64,000 nt of DNA from an uncultured Bacteroidales bacterium (GTDB lineage: Bacteria; Bacteroidota; Bacteroidia; Bacteroidales; P3): the NCBI GenBank assembly GCA_900317285.1, contig ONGA01000015.1:1-64000 (forward strand), given 5' to 3'. How positions within the stretch are numbered: the first letter of the stretch is position 1; every line of letters starts with the position of its first letter. Positions 1 through 7,821 of the stretch are shown in pieces. The notes beneath the pieces are model-generated. The model did no database searches, was not told where the DNA came from, and worked only from the letters and a program-made list of their open reading frames with translations. The position numbers were made by a program, and so were the translations under genes.

Positions 1-76
1 AAGCGAGGTAAGGCTTCAGTAATACATCAGTAAGAGTTGATACCCGTAATTGAATAAAAATTAAACACATACCGTC

Positions 77-832
77 ATGGCAAAACTCCATCAAGGCATT
101 CTCGGCGGCTTTTCCGGCACCGTCGGCACCGTCATCGGCTACCGCCGTAACAACCAGTGGTTTATGCGCGCCAAGCCGCGCTCCGTAGCCAATCCCCGCA
201 CCGAAGCCCAGCAGGCCCACCGCCGCCAGTTCGGCGACATGGTCTCCCTAGCGTCCAAATTGCTCCCGGCCCTCAAGGTCGGCATGCGCCACTACGCCCC
301 CCAGCACGCCATGACCGCAGGCAACGCCTTCGTCCATCTCAATTGGACGAGGGAAGGAGCCATCTCACTGAAAGACATGAAGCTGTCAGTAGGCCCCGTC
401 CCCATGGTCACCTTCACCGAAATCACCGTCGAGGACGGCGTCCTGACCCTGCGTTGGGACAAGAACCTCCACCACCACGGCGCCAAAAACGAAGACACAG
501 TCAAGATCTACGCCTACAGCGAGGAAATGGGCCTGACCCAGTGCGTAGCCACCGCCGAGCGCCGTTCCCGCCGCCTCAGCACCCTCCTCCCCGACGCCTT
601 CCGCGACGCCCACCTCTGGGCCCTCATCGAAGACCCCATGGGCCGGGTCTCACAAAGCACATATTTGGACAGCGACACAATAAATCCCGACCCCACACGT
701 TATCCCGATGATTATGAACACCATCCCCTACCTGAAACCCGGCGACAGGGTGGCACTGGCAGCGACAGCACGCAAAGTGTCGCCCGACGAGATGGCCCCG
801 GCCATCGAGGCGCTCCAATCCTGGGGACTTGA
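77..832 (+). CDS. DUF6266 family protein
   Basis: 251 residues. The N-terminus (MAKLHQGILGGFSGTVGTVIG, then a GYRRNNQWFMR segment and a PRTEAQQAHR stretch near residues 41-50) matches what I recall of DUF6266, a Bacteroidota family of unknown function. No signal peptide or membrane segment is visible. Family members are usually a little over 200 residues. Here the last roughly 40 residues (after about residue 212) are Arg/Gly/Pro-rich and lie over the start of the LD-carboxypeptidase gene in another frame. They look like read-through of an older stop rather than conserved protein. The start at 77 is the first ATG and follows an AT-rich leader. The family call rests on recall of its N-terminal pattern; no function is assigned. 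Confidence 0.7.
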   Translation: MAKLHQGILGGFSGTVGTVIGYRRNNQWFMRAKPRSVANPRTEAQQAHRRQFGDMVSLASKLLPALKVGMRHYAPQHAMTAGNAFVHLNWTREGAISLKDMKLSVGPVPMVTFTEITVEDGVLTLRWDKNLHHHGAKNEDTVKIYAYSEEMGLTQCVATAERRSRRLSTLLPDAFRDAHLWALIEDPMGRVSQSTYLDSDTINPDPTRYPDDYEHHPLPETRRQGGTGSDSTQSVARRDGPGHRGAPILGT

Positions 833-1631
833 CGTCCTCGTGCCCGACGGGCTCTTCGACAGCGACAACCAGTTTGCAGGCTCCGACAGCCACCGCGCCG
901 CGCTCCTGCAGCAACTCCTCGACGACGACAGCATCGGCGCCATCCTCTGCTGCCGCGGCGGCTACGGCACCGTCCGCATCGTCGACAGCCTCGACTTCTC
1001 CCGCTTCGCACGGCGTCCCAAGTGGATCGTCGGCTACAGCGACGTCACCGTCCTCCACAGCCACATCCACGCCACCCTCGGCATCCCCACCCTCCACGCC
1101 ACCATGCCCATCAACTTCGGCACCTCCCCCACCCCCGCCACCGAAAGCCTCCGCCGCGCGCTCTTCGGCGAAACCGCAGCCGTCGAGTGGACACCCACGG
1201 AAAGTCCCGTCCCGTCGCCCCGGCCGCTCCGCCTCTCCGCGCCCGTCGTCGGCGGCAACCTCAGCATCCTCTACAGCCTCCTCGGCTCGCGCTCCCAAAT
1301 CGACACCCGCGGAAAGATACTCCTCATCGAGGACCTCGACGAATACCTCTACCACATCGACCGCATGATGCAGGCGCTGCGCCGCGCCGGCATGCTCGAC
1401 GGCCTCGCCGCGCTCCTCGTCGGCGGCCTCACCGACATGCACGACAACACCGTCCCCTTCGGCCACACGGCACAGCAAATCGTCGCGGAAGCCGTCGGCG
1501 ACGCCCCCTACCCCGTCCTCTTCGGCGCACCCTTCGGACACCTGGGAGACAACAACTTGGCGCTGCCGCTGGGCACAAAAATGACCCTCGAAGTATCGAA
1601 TTCAAAAAAAATTCGTATCTTTGCACCCTGA
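708..1631 (+). CDS. LD-carboxypeptidase (peptidase S66)
   Basis: 307 residues, the normal size for S66 LD-carboxypeptidases, which trim the terminal D-Ala from murein tetrapeptides during peptidoglycan recycling. The nucleophile motif GYSDVT places Ser at about residue 111. The other two members of the triad fit E208 (LLIEDLDEY) and H278 (GAPFGH). The N-terminal YLKPGDRVALAATA is the family opening. No signal peptide is visible, which suggests cytoplasmic action. ATG codons at 708 and 714 are both possible starts. The gene overlaps the DUF6266 gene by about 120 bp and ends 1 nt before the ATG of the next gene, so the first five genes are probably co-transcribed. Confidence 0.9.
   Translation: MIMNTIPYLKPGDRVALAATARKVSPDEMAPAIEALQSWGLDVLVPDGLFDSDNQFAGSDSHRAALLQQLLDDDSIGAILCCRGGYGTVRIVDSLDFSRFARRPKWIVGYSDVTVLHSHIHATLGIPTLHATMPINFGTSPTPATESLRRALFGETAAVEWTPTESPVPSPRPLRLSAPVVGGNLSILYSLLGSRSQIDTRGKILLIEDLDEYLYHIDRMMQALRRAGMLDGLAALLVGGLTDMHDNTVPFGHTAQQIVAEAVGDAPYPVLFGAPFGHLGDNNLALPLGTKMTLEVSNSKKIRIFAP
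1616..1623 (+). promoter_or_regulatory. TAnnTTTG promoter inside the 3' end of the LD-carboxypeptidase gene
   Basis: TATCTTTG matches the Bacteroidota -7 box exactly. It lies in the last codons of the upstream gene, 9 nt before the ATG at 1633, so a transcript would have almost no leader. No clear TTG is seen at -33. The box may also be chance in an A/T-rich coding end. Confidence 0.45.
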
Positions 1632-1632
1632 T

Positions 1633-2967
1633 ATGCTGCTCATCCACACACCCAAACTCACCAACCGCCTGGGATACACGCTCAACGTGCTCTTCCAGCA
1701 CGTGCTGCACGCCGATTTCAGCATCACCACCGACGAGCAGTACTACCTCCAGTACGGCGGAGCCAAGCTCAACTACGGCTCGCGGCGTTTGGGCGACGGC
1801 CTCTTCATCAAGGCACAGGGACTCCTCAGCGAGACCTCCATCGAGGAACAGGAACCCCATGCCGAATGCCGCGACGGAATGTGGATGATGTACCCCGTCT
1901 ACGGACGCAACCTCGACCTCCCCTTCGACCCCCTGGCTGCCACCTTCTTCCTCGTCACCCGCTACGAGGAGCACCTCCCCCACCGCGAAGACGAGCACGG
2001 GCGCTTCAGCGCCGCACAGAGCATCGCCGCACAGGCGGGATTCCTCGACCAGCCCGTCGTCGAGCAGTGGGCACTCCTCATCCGCGGCAAACTCCTCGAG
2101 CGCTACCCCGACCTCACGCTCCCCGAACGACACTTCCGCTACATACAGACCGTCGACATCGACGCCGCATGGGCCTTCCTCCACAAAGGCACCTTCCGCT
2201 CCGTCACAGGCTTCTTCCGCGACCTCGTCGCACACCGCGACCCCGCGGAAGCCGCACGCCGCATCCGCGTCCTCCTCCATCGCGAGCCCGACCCCTCCGA
2301 CAGCTTCGACTACCTCATCCAGACCGTCCGCAGCGTCCCCGGCGCCACACTCATCTTCTTCGTGCTCCTTGCCGACTACGACGAATTCGACAAACCCGCC
2401 TCCTACCTCAACCCCCACTACCGCGAACTCATCCAGCACCTCGGCGACTACGCCAAAATGGGCATCCACCCGGGCTACTCCACCATCGACCAGCCCGCCA
2501 AAGCCGACATCGAGACCAAGCGCCTCGACGACATACTCCACCGCCCCACCGTGCGGGCACGCTACCACTTCCTGCGCCTGCAGCACCCGCTCTCCTACCG
2601 CATCCTCCAGCGCGCCGGCATACGCGAGGACTACACCATGGGCTATGCCGACACCCCGGGATTCCGCGCAGGCATCAGCTCCGCCTACCCCTTCTACGAC
2701 CTCGAGCGCGACCACGAGACCGAACTGCTCATCCAGCCCTTCTGCGTCACCGACTCCACCCTCCAGCGCTACCTCCGCCTCACCCCCGAGGAAGGGCTCG
2801 AACAATACAAACGCCTCATCGACACCCTCCGTGCCGTCGGCGGCACCTTCTGCCCCCTCATCCACAACCAGAACCTCTCCGACCTCTACGGATGGAAAGG
2901 GTGGCGCCACACCTTCGAGCAGATGCTCGACTACCTCAAACAAGAACCAACCACCAGCAGCCTATGA
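1633..2967 (+). CDS. Polysaccharide deacetylase family protein (NodB-like)
   Basis: 444 residues from the ATG at 1633 (a TTG at 1621 in the same frame is less likely). The C-terminal half has a NodB/CE4-like order: TVDID near residue 175 (metal or catalytic Asp), MGIHPGYST (metal His), RYHFLR, GYADTPGFRAG and a final FCPLIHNQN with His. The N-terminal 170 residues resemble the cap domain of the large Bacteroidota deacetylase-like proteins. CE4 enzymes remove N- or O-acetyl groups from envelope or capsular sugars; the substrate here is unknown. There is no signal peptide, so it may act on a cytoplasmic precursor. Its TGA overlaps the ATG of the next gene (ATGA), indicating translational coupling to the KdsC-like phosphatase. 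Confidence 0.75.
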   Translation: MLLIHTPKLTNRLGYTLNVLFQHVLHADFSITTDEQYYLQYGGAKLNYGSRRLGDGLFIKAQGLLSETSIEEQEPHAECRDGMWMMYPVYGRNLDLPFDPLAATFFLVTRYEEHLPHREDEHGRFSAAQSIAAQAGFLDQPVVEQWALLIRGKLLERYPDLTLPERHFRYIQTVDIDAAWAFLHKGTFRSVTGFFRDLVAHRDPAEAARRIRVLLHREPDPSDSFDYLIQTVRSVPGATLIFFVLLADYDEFDKPASYLNPHYRELIQHLGDYAKMGIHPGYSTIDQPAKADIETKRLDDILHRPTVRARYHFLRLQHPLSYRILQRAGIREDYTMGYADTPGFRAGISSAYPFYDLERDHETELLIQPFCVTDSTLQRYLRLTPEEGLEQYKRLIDTLRAVGGTFCPLIHNQNLSDLYGWKGWRHTFEQMLDYLKQEPTTSSL

Positions 2968-3485
2968 TAAATTACAAGGAAAAACTGCACCCCATAAAAG
3001 CCTTCGTCTTCGACTTCGACGGCGTCATGACCGACGGCAGCGTCTGGACCTTCGCCGACGGCGAGACCGTGCGCTGCGGCAACATCAAGGACGGCTTCGC
3101 CATCCAGTACGCCGTCAAGAAAGGCTACATCGTAGCCGTCATCTCCGGCGCCACCTCCAAGAGCATCGACAACCGCATGAAAATGCTCGGAGTCACCCAG
3201 GTCTACACCGGCTGCGCCGACAAAATGAAGACCTTCGACCAGTTCCTCAGCACCAACAACCTCACCGAAGAGCAGGTGCTCTGCATGGGCGACGACATCC
3301 CCGACTACCCCATCCTCCAGCGCGCCGGCGTCTCCGCCTGCCCCGCCGATGCCGCAGTCGAGATCAAAGAGTCCGTCGACTACATCTCCTTGTTCCCTGG
3401 CGGCCGCGGCTGCGTCCGCGACGTCATCGAGCAAGTCCTCCGCCTCCACGGGCAATGGTTCCACCAAGACGCCGTCGTATGGTAG
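2964..3485 (+). CDS. kdsC: KdsC-like HAD phosphatase
   Basis: 173 residues, the usual length of C0-type HAD phosphatases of the KdsC family. These hydrolyse 3-deoxy-D-manno-octulosonate 8-phosphate to Kdo for lipid A/LPS core synthesis. Motif I is DFDGVMTDG (nucleophile D17, acid D19), motif II VISGA(T), motif III the Lys in GCADKMKTF, motif IV MGDDIPDYPIL. GDDxxD is characteristic of the KdsC/YrbI group. The start codon overlaps the preceding stop and the 3' end overlaps the RlpA-like start by 7 bp. The clustering with murein and polysaccharide enzymes supports an envelope role. Related HADs act on other sugar phosphates (for example acylneuraminate 9-phosphate), so the substrate is inferred. 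Confidence 0.8.
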   Translation: MINYKEKLHPIKAFVFDFDGVMTDGSVWTFADGETVRCGNIKDGFAIQYAVKKGYIVAVISGATSKSIDNRMKMLGVTQVYTGCADKMKTFDQFLSTNNLTEEQVLCMGDDIPDYPILQRAGVSACPADAAVEIKESVDYISLFPGGRGCVRDVIEQVLRLHGQWFHQDAVVW

Positions 3486-4192
3486 CACACAGACACTTTC
3501 GCCACAGCCTCCTCTTGGCAGCACTCATGGCGCTGTCGGCTCAAGGTCTGGCGCAGTCCATCAACACCAGCGACACACTCACCGAACACTCACTCATCGC
3601 CACCTTCTACCACGACCGCTTCGAAGGACGCAAAACCTCCTGCGGCGAAATATTCGACCAGAACCTCTTCACTGCCGCCCACAAAAGCCTCAAGATAGGC
3701 ACCATGCTCATGGTCACCAACCCCAAAGACGGCCGCCAGGTCATCGTGCGCGTCAACGACCGCTGCCCCAAACGCGGCGTCCTCGACCTCACACGACGCG
3801 CCGCCTATGCCGTCGGCGTCAAAGGCAGACTCAGCGTCAGCGTGCGCGTACTGCCCGACGGCTACCAGGAGCAATGGCTCGCACAAGACCGCCAGTTCGA
3901 CTCCGTGAAAACAACGCTCCGCGACAAAAAGAACAGCTACGGCTATGGCGAGTCCAGCGACAACTCACGCTACAACCTGAGAATCGCCACCGTCGCCTCC
4001 CACAGCGACGCTTTCGACATCATCCAGAAACTCCCCGAAGAACTGCAGGACAAAGTGCTCGTCGACATCATCTCCGACACCGTCGACATCAACCTCATCC
4101 TCGAAGTGCACCTCGACCGCAACCGCGCCAAGGAACTCAACCGCGCTCTCAAGCACACCTTCCCCGAAAGCGAAATCATACCCTCCAAATGA
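3479..4192 (+). CDS. RlpA-like double-psi beta-barrel exported protein
   Basis: 237 residues from the ATG at 3479. A signal peptide (HRHFRHSLLLAALMALSAQGLAQ) precedes an RlpA/DPBB domain at about residues 35-125. It contains TAAHKSLKIGT, VNDRCP and LDLTRRAA, the pattern that in septal RlpA proteins holds the catalytic His and Asp of the lytic transglycosylase acting on denuded glycan. Residues 160-237 (YNLRIATVASHSDAF onward) could be a small SPOR-like fold that binds denuded peptidoglycan, but this is only a shape-based guess. The 7-bp overlap with the KdsC-like gene marks it as the last gene of the first operon. Confidence 0.75.
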   Translation: MVAHRHFRHSLLLAALMALSAQGLAQSINTSDTLTEHSLIATFYHDRFEGRKTSCGEIFDQNLFTAAHKSLKIGTMLMVTNPKDGRQVIVRVNDRCPKRGVLDLTRRAAYAVGVKGRLSVSVRVLPDGYQEQWLAQDRQFDSVKTTLRDKKNSYGYGESSDNSRYNLRIATVASHSDAFDIIQKLPEELQDKVLVDIISDTVDINLILEVHLDRNRAKELNRALKHTFPESEIIPSK

Positions 4193-4193
4193 C

Positions 4194-4221
4194 AAAAATG
4201 AAAAAAAAAATCATTTTTTTT
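4194..4221 (+). terminator. Weak AT-only hairpin with T run after the RlpA-like gene
   Basis: AAAAATGA (4194-4201) and TCATTTTT (4211-4218) form an 8-bp stem over an A-rich loop, followed by T residues. It sits directly after the stop codon. The low GC of the stem makes efficiency doubtful. The T run also overlaps the -33 element of the next promoter. Confidence 0.35.
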
Positions 4222-4251
4222 GTCCCATGTAATAAAATATTATTATCTTTG
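4220..4251 (+). promoter_or_regulatory. Promoter of the T9SS core operon
   Basis: TTG at 4220-4222 and TATCTTTG at 4244-4251, spaced by 21 nt, fit the Bacteroidota -33/-7 pattern. It stands alone in the 180-nt gap before porP, leaving a 5' leader of about 115 nt. Confidence 0.75.
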
Positions 4252-4373
4252 CAAAGTCATTTTTGCAGCGTAGGATACGTTGCAGAATATACACGGAAAT
4301 AATGTAACAAAATAAAAAACAAGCCATTGTGGCAGAGTTAAAGAGACAGAGAACTGGAAATTGGGCGCACAAA

Positions 4374-5387
4374 ATGGTATCATTTTTCATCGGAATGATG
4401 CTATTTTCCTCCGTTGCCACCGCGCAAAATGAGGGTCAGTACACCCATTTCATGTTCAACCGCCTCAGCTACAACCCCGCCTACGCTGGCAGTTCCGGAG
4501 CCATCTCCCTCACCCTCCTCTACAACAACCAGTGGCTCGGCCTCGACCTCCAGTCCCCCGTCGCAGGTGCCAAAGCCGGTAGCACTCCCGTCAACTACCT
4601 CTTCGCTTTCGACATGCCCGTCAACTTCCTCCACGGCGGCATCGGTCTCACCTTCAACTCCCAGTCCATCGGTTACCACAACAACACCACAGTCAACATC
4701 GACTACGCTTTCCGCATTTACTGGGGACGCGGATGCCTCTCCGCCGGTATCGAAGCCAACCTCTACAACTTCGCTTTCAACACCAAAGACCTCTACGGCG
4801 CCTCCGACCTCACCGGCGACCCCGCCAGCCCCACAAGTTCGTCGGGTGACCCCTCGATTAACGGAAAAGAACTCTCCGAATTCATGGTCGACGTCTCCAC
4901 AGGTCTCTACTACCAAGTGCCCAGCGAATACTACATCGGTCTCTCCGTGAAGAACCTCCTCGGTTCCCACAGCGACCAGTTGCATTGGGAAAACGCACGC
5001 ACTTTCTACCTCATGGGTGGTTACGAGTATGCCTTCCCCTACAACCCCTCATTCAAACTCAAGCCCTCCGCCTTCGTCAAGTCGGCCGACTTCTCTGTGT
5101 TCCAGGCGGAAGGAGCCCTGCTGCTCGATTATGAGAACGCTTTCTGGGGCGGTCTCGGCTATCGTCTCGGCGACGCTTTCACCTTCCTCGCCGGTATCAA
5201 CTGGAACTTCTCCAACCTCAATTGGCTCCGCATCGGCGTGGCCTACGACCTCACCACCTCCAAGCTCGGCACCATGCGCTCGGGACGCAGTTTCGGCACC
5301 ATCGAAATCTTCGTCAACGGCAGCATCCGCTTCGAAATACCGAAGCATCAGCCCACCTCGTCAAGAAACACCCGTTACTTGCTATAA
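4374..5387 (+). CDS. porP: PorP/SprF family type IX secretion outer-membrane protein
   Basis: 337 residues from the ATG at 4374, which gives a clean signal peptide (MVSFFIGMMLFSSVATAQ). A GTG at 4329 would add 15 residues and is less likely. The mature start NEGQYTHFMFNRLSYNPAYAGS is the PorP/SprF hallmark, and the rest alternates aromatic strands as expected for an outer-membrane beta barrel. In Porphyromonas gingivalis porP precedes porKLMN; in Flavobacterium the SprF group supports secretion of particular cargo. The same order here supports a T9SS role. It is the first gene of the operon and has a promoter at 4220-4251. Confidence 0.92.
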   Translation: MVSFFIGMMLFSSVATAQNEGQYTHFMFNRLSYNPAYAGSSGAISLTLLYNNQWLGLDLQSPVAGAKAGSTPVNYLFAFDMPVNFLHGGIGLTFNSQSIGYHNNTTVNIDYAFRIYWGRGCLSAGIEANLYNFAFNTKDLYGASDLTGDPASPTSSSGDPSINGKELSEFMVDVSTGLYYQVPSEYYIGLSVKNLLGSHSDQLHWENARTFYLMGGYEYAFPYNPSFKLKPSAFVKSADFSVFQAEGALLLDYENAFWGGLGYRLGDAFTFLAGINWNFSNLNWLRIGVAYDLTTSKLGTMRSGRSFGTIEIFVNGSIRFEIPKHQPTSSRNTRYLL

Positions 5388-5477
5388 TATATTATAAAAT
5401 TGAATTAACATATATTACGAAACATAACGAAACCTTTTCGGGAAACCCAACGTTTAGAAACAAAAAACATTGACAAT

Positions 5478-6839
5478 ATGAAGAAGTTGTTTTTCATCCT
5501 CGCCGCCTCGGCAGCACTGCTTTGGAGCTGCAAATCCTCCAACGGTGGAGAAGTGACTGGCGTCAACGACCGTCCCTATTTCGAGGACATCGACCTCAAG
5601 GGAATGGTGTTCATCAACCAAGGCAACTACACCATGGGTGCCGGCGTCCAGAACGTCACCTACGGCCGTACACCGCAGCCCCGCAAAATGCAGATCGGCT
5701 CTTTCTTCATGGATGAGACCGAAATCACCAACAACGAGTACCGCCAGTTCGTGGCCGCCGTGCGCGACTCCGTCGCTCGCCGCATCCTCGGCGAAGCCGG
5801 TACCGAAGGCTTCCTCATCGAAGAGGACAAATACGGTGAGCCCCTCGATCCCCCCATGCTGAACTACAAGACGAAAATCAACTATAACGACGCTGAGATC
5901 CGTCAAGCCCTCATCGACGGCGGTTTCTATATCGTCGACATCAACCACCGCCGTGCCATCGACGTCTCGAAACTGAATTACGAATACTACTTCATTGACT
6001 ACGAGCAGGTCGCCCAGAAAGAGACCAACGTTCAGACCAAGAGCGAGTATCGCGGCACTTCCTTCGCCGTGCGCCCCAAAGGCCTCAACAACCGCAGCTC
6101 CCAGATTCAGCGCGAATACATCAACATCTATCCCGATACTCTCTGCTGGGTCCACGACTATGCCTACAGCATGAACGAGGACTACACCCGCAGCTACTTC
6201 TCCTCGCCCGCTTACGACAACTATCCCGTGGTGGGTGTCAGCTGGCGTCAGGCTCGCGCCTTCTGCGTCTGGCGTTCCAACATGCTCAACGACTACCTTG
6301 CAAACATCAACTACTCGCAGCTCAACGACTTCCGTCTCCCCACCGAGAGTGAATGGGAATTCGCAGCCCGCGGCGGCATCGCCAGCCAGCCCTATCCCTG
6401 GGGTGGCCCCTATGTGCGTAACCCGAACGGTTGCTTCCTCGCCAACTACGAGCCTCTCAAAGGCGCTTACGACGACGACGGTGGCGTGAAGACCCTCATG
6501 GTCGGTCACTACGCCCCCAACGACTACGGTCTGTACGACATGGCCGGTAATGTCAGCGAGTGGTGCCTCGACGCCTACAACGAGACCACCTACATCGTTG
6601 CCAACGCCGTCACCCCCTACTACAACTACAACGCCAAGGACGAGGATCCCCTCGCCATGAAACGCAAAGTCATCCGCGGTGGCAGCTGGAAAGACCAGAA
6701 ATACTTCATCCAGGTCCAGACCCGCGACTACGAATTCATGGACACCGCCAAGTGCTACATCGGCTTCCGCTGCGTGCAGCCCTACCTCGGCCGTGTCAAG
6801 GGTGACAACCTCCGTACCGCCTCCAACGTGGCACGATAA
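5478..6839 (+). CDS. gldK: Type IX secretion lipoprotein GldK/PorK
   Basis: 453 residues with a lipoprotein signal ending ALLWSC (Cys18). Residues 40-440 form a formylglycine-generating-enzyme/SUMF-like domain: the opening KGMVFINQGNYTMG, DETEITNNEYRQF, the VVGVSWRQARAFC block, LPTESEWEFAARGG and the closing GNVSEW...RGGSWKD...GFRC. GldK/PorK uses this fold structurally, without known enzymatic activity. With PorN it builds the periplasmic ring tethered to the outer membrane around the T9SS motor. Position second in the operon, before gldL, matches the canonical order. Confidence 0.95.
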   Translation: MKKLFFILAASAALLWSCKSSNGGEVTGVNDRPYFEDIDLKGMVFINQGNYTMGAGVQNVTYGRTPQPRKMQIGSFFMDETEITNNEYRQFVAAVRDSVARRILGEAGTEGFLIEEDKYGEPLDPPMLNYKTKINYNDAEIRQALIDGGFYIVDINHRRAIDVSKLNYEYYFIDYEQVAQKETNVQTKSEYRGTSFAVRPKGLNNRSSQIQREYINIYPDTLCWVHDYAYSMNEDYTRSYFSSPAYDNYPVVGVSWRQARAFCVWRSNMLNDYLANINYSQLNDFRLPTESEWEFAARGGIASQPYPWGGPYVRNPNGCFLANYEPLKGAYDDDGGVKTLMVGHYAPNDYGLYDMAGNVSEWCLDAYNETTYIVANAVTPYYNYNAKDEDPLAMKRKVIRGGSWKDQKYFIQVQTRDYEFMDTAKCYIGFRCVQPYLGRVKGDNLRTASNVAR

Positions 6840-6909
6840 GGAAAACAACTTCCGTCAAGCATAACAAAGCACATTTTTCAACAAGCAAACAATAAAAAAT
6901 AATAAGATT

Positions 6910-7770
6910 ATGAATTTCCTTAACAATCTCGTTCGCAGTAAAGGTTACAAAACCTTCATGGCTTATCTGTATGGCTGGGGCGCAGCAGTCGTTATCGTGG
7001 GTGCCCTCTTCAAAATCATGCACTGGCCGGGCGCCAATGAAATGCTGATTGCCGGTATGAGCACTGAAGGTGTCATCTTCTTCCTTTCCGCCTTCGAACC
7101 CCCTCACAAAGAATGGGACTGGAGCCTTGTCTATCCTGAGCTCGCAGGCATGATTGACGAAGCATCCCTCGAACAGGGCGAAGTGGAATATGACGAGAAT
7201 GGCAACCCCATCAATAAAGCACAAGATCCCCTTACCGCGAAACTGGATAAGATGCTCGAGGACGCTCATATCAGCTCCGAGCTCATCGATCGCCTCGGTC
7301 AAGGTATGCAGAACCTTGCCGATAGCGCCAACTCGATGAATAACATGGCCAATGTCACCGCCGCCACCGACAAATTCGTCTCCAACATGGACGGCGTGGC
7401 CAGCCAGGCAGGCCGCCTGCTCGAAAGCATGCAGGGCGCTCCCGAAGCCGTCTCTACCCTCTCCACCATCTATCAGGAGACCGCTCAGTCGCTCAACGGC
7501 GAGGTGTCCTATGTCGAGGAGATGAAGAAGATGTCCGCCAGCCTCAGCAGCATCAACGCCATGTACGAGATGCAGATCAACAACGCCTCCACTCAGATGA
7601 ACATCAACAAGGAGTTCGAAGAAAAGATGAACACCATGCTCACCAACTTCACCAGCTCCGCCGATGGCATCATGAAGTACAAAGAGCAGGTTGACGCCCT
7701 CACCCGCAAGGTCGCCGAACTCAACAATGTCTACGGCAACATGTTGGCTGCTATGCAGACCAGACTCTAA
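6910..7770 (+). CDS. gldL: Type IX secretion motor protein GldL/PorL
   Basis: 286 residues. Two transmembrane helices near residues 16-35 and 44-62 are joined by the diagnostic FKIMHWPGA. Charged residues in or near the membrane (K35, H38, E53) are consistent with the proton path of the GldLM motor. The remainder is a long cytoplasmic, Met/Asn/Gln-rich helical tail (repeated MNN/NMA patterns, probable coiled coil). Five GldL and two GldM form the proton-powered motor that drives T9SS. It lies 70 nt after gldK and 51 nt before gldM. Confidence 0.95.
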   Translation: MNFLNNLVRSKGYKTFMAYLYGWGAAVVIVGALFKIMHWPGANEMLIAGMSTEGVIFFLSAFEPPHKEWDWSLVYPELAGMIDEASLEQGEVEYDENGNPINKAQDPLTAKLDKMLEDAHISSELIDRLGQGMQNLADSANSMNNMANVTAATDKFVSNMDGVASQAGRLLESMQGAPEAVSTLSTIYQETAQSLNGEVSYVEEMKKMSASLSSINAMYEMQINNASTQMNINKEFEEKMNTMLTNFTSSADGIMKYKEQVDALTRKVAELNNVYGNMLAAMQTRL

Positions 7771-7821
7771 TACACCCTATTGTCAATTAATCTGATTCAG
7801 AACACTAAAAAGCAATAGACT

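Noticed and set aside
1429..2943. Long minus-strand reading frame of 504 codons
   Set aside because: It is antisense to the deacetylase gene, rich in Glu/Val/Gly, and has no motif. It arises from C-ending codons on the real strand.
4329..4373. GTG start for PorP
   Set aside because: It would put 15 charged residues before a clean signal peptide; the ATG at 4374 is better.
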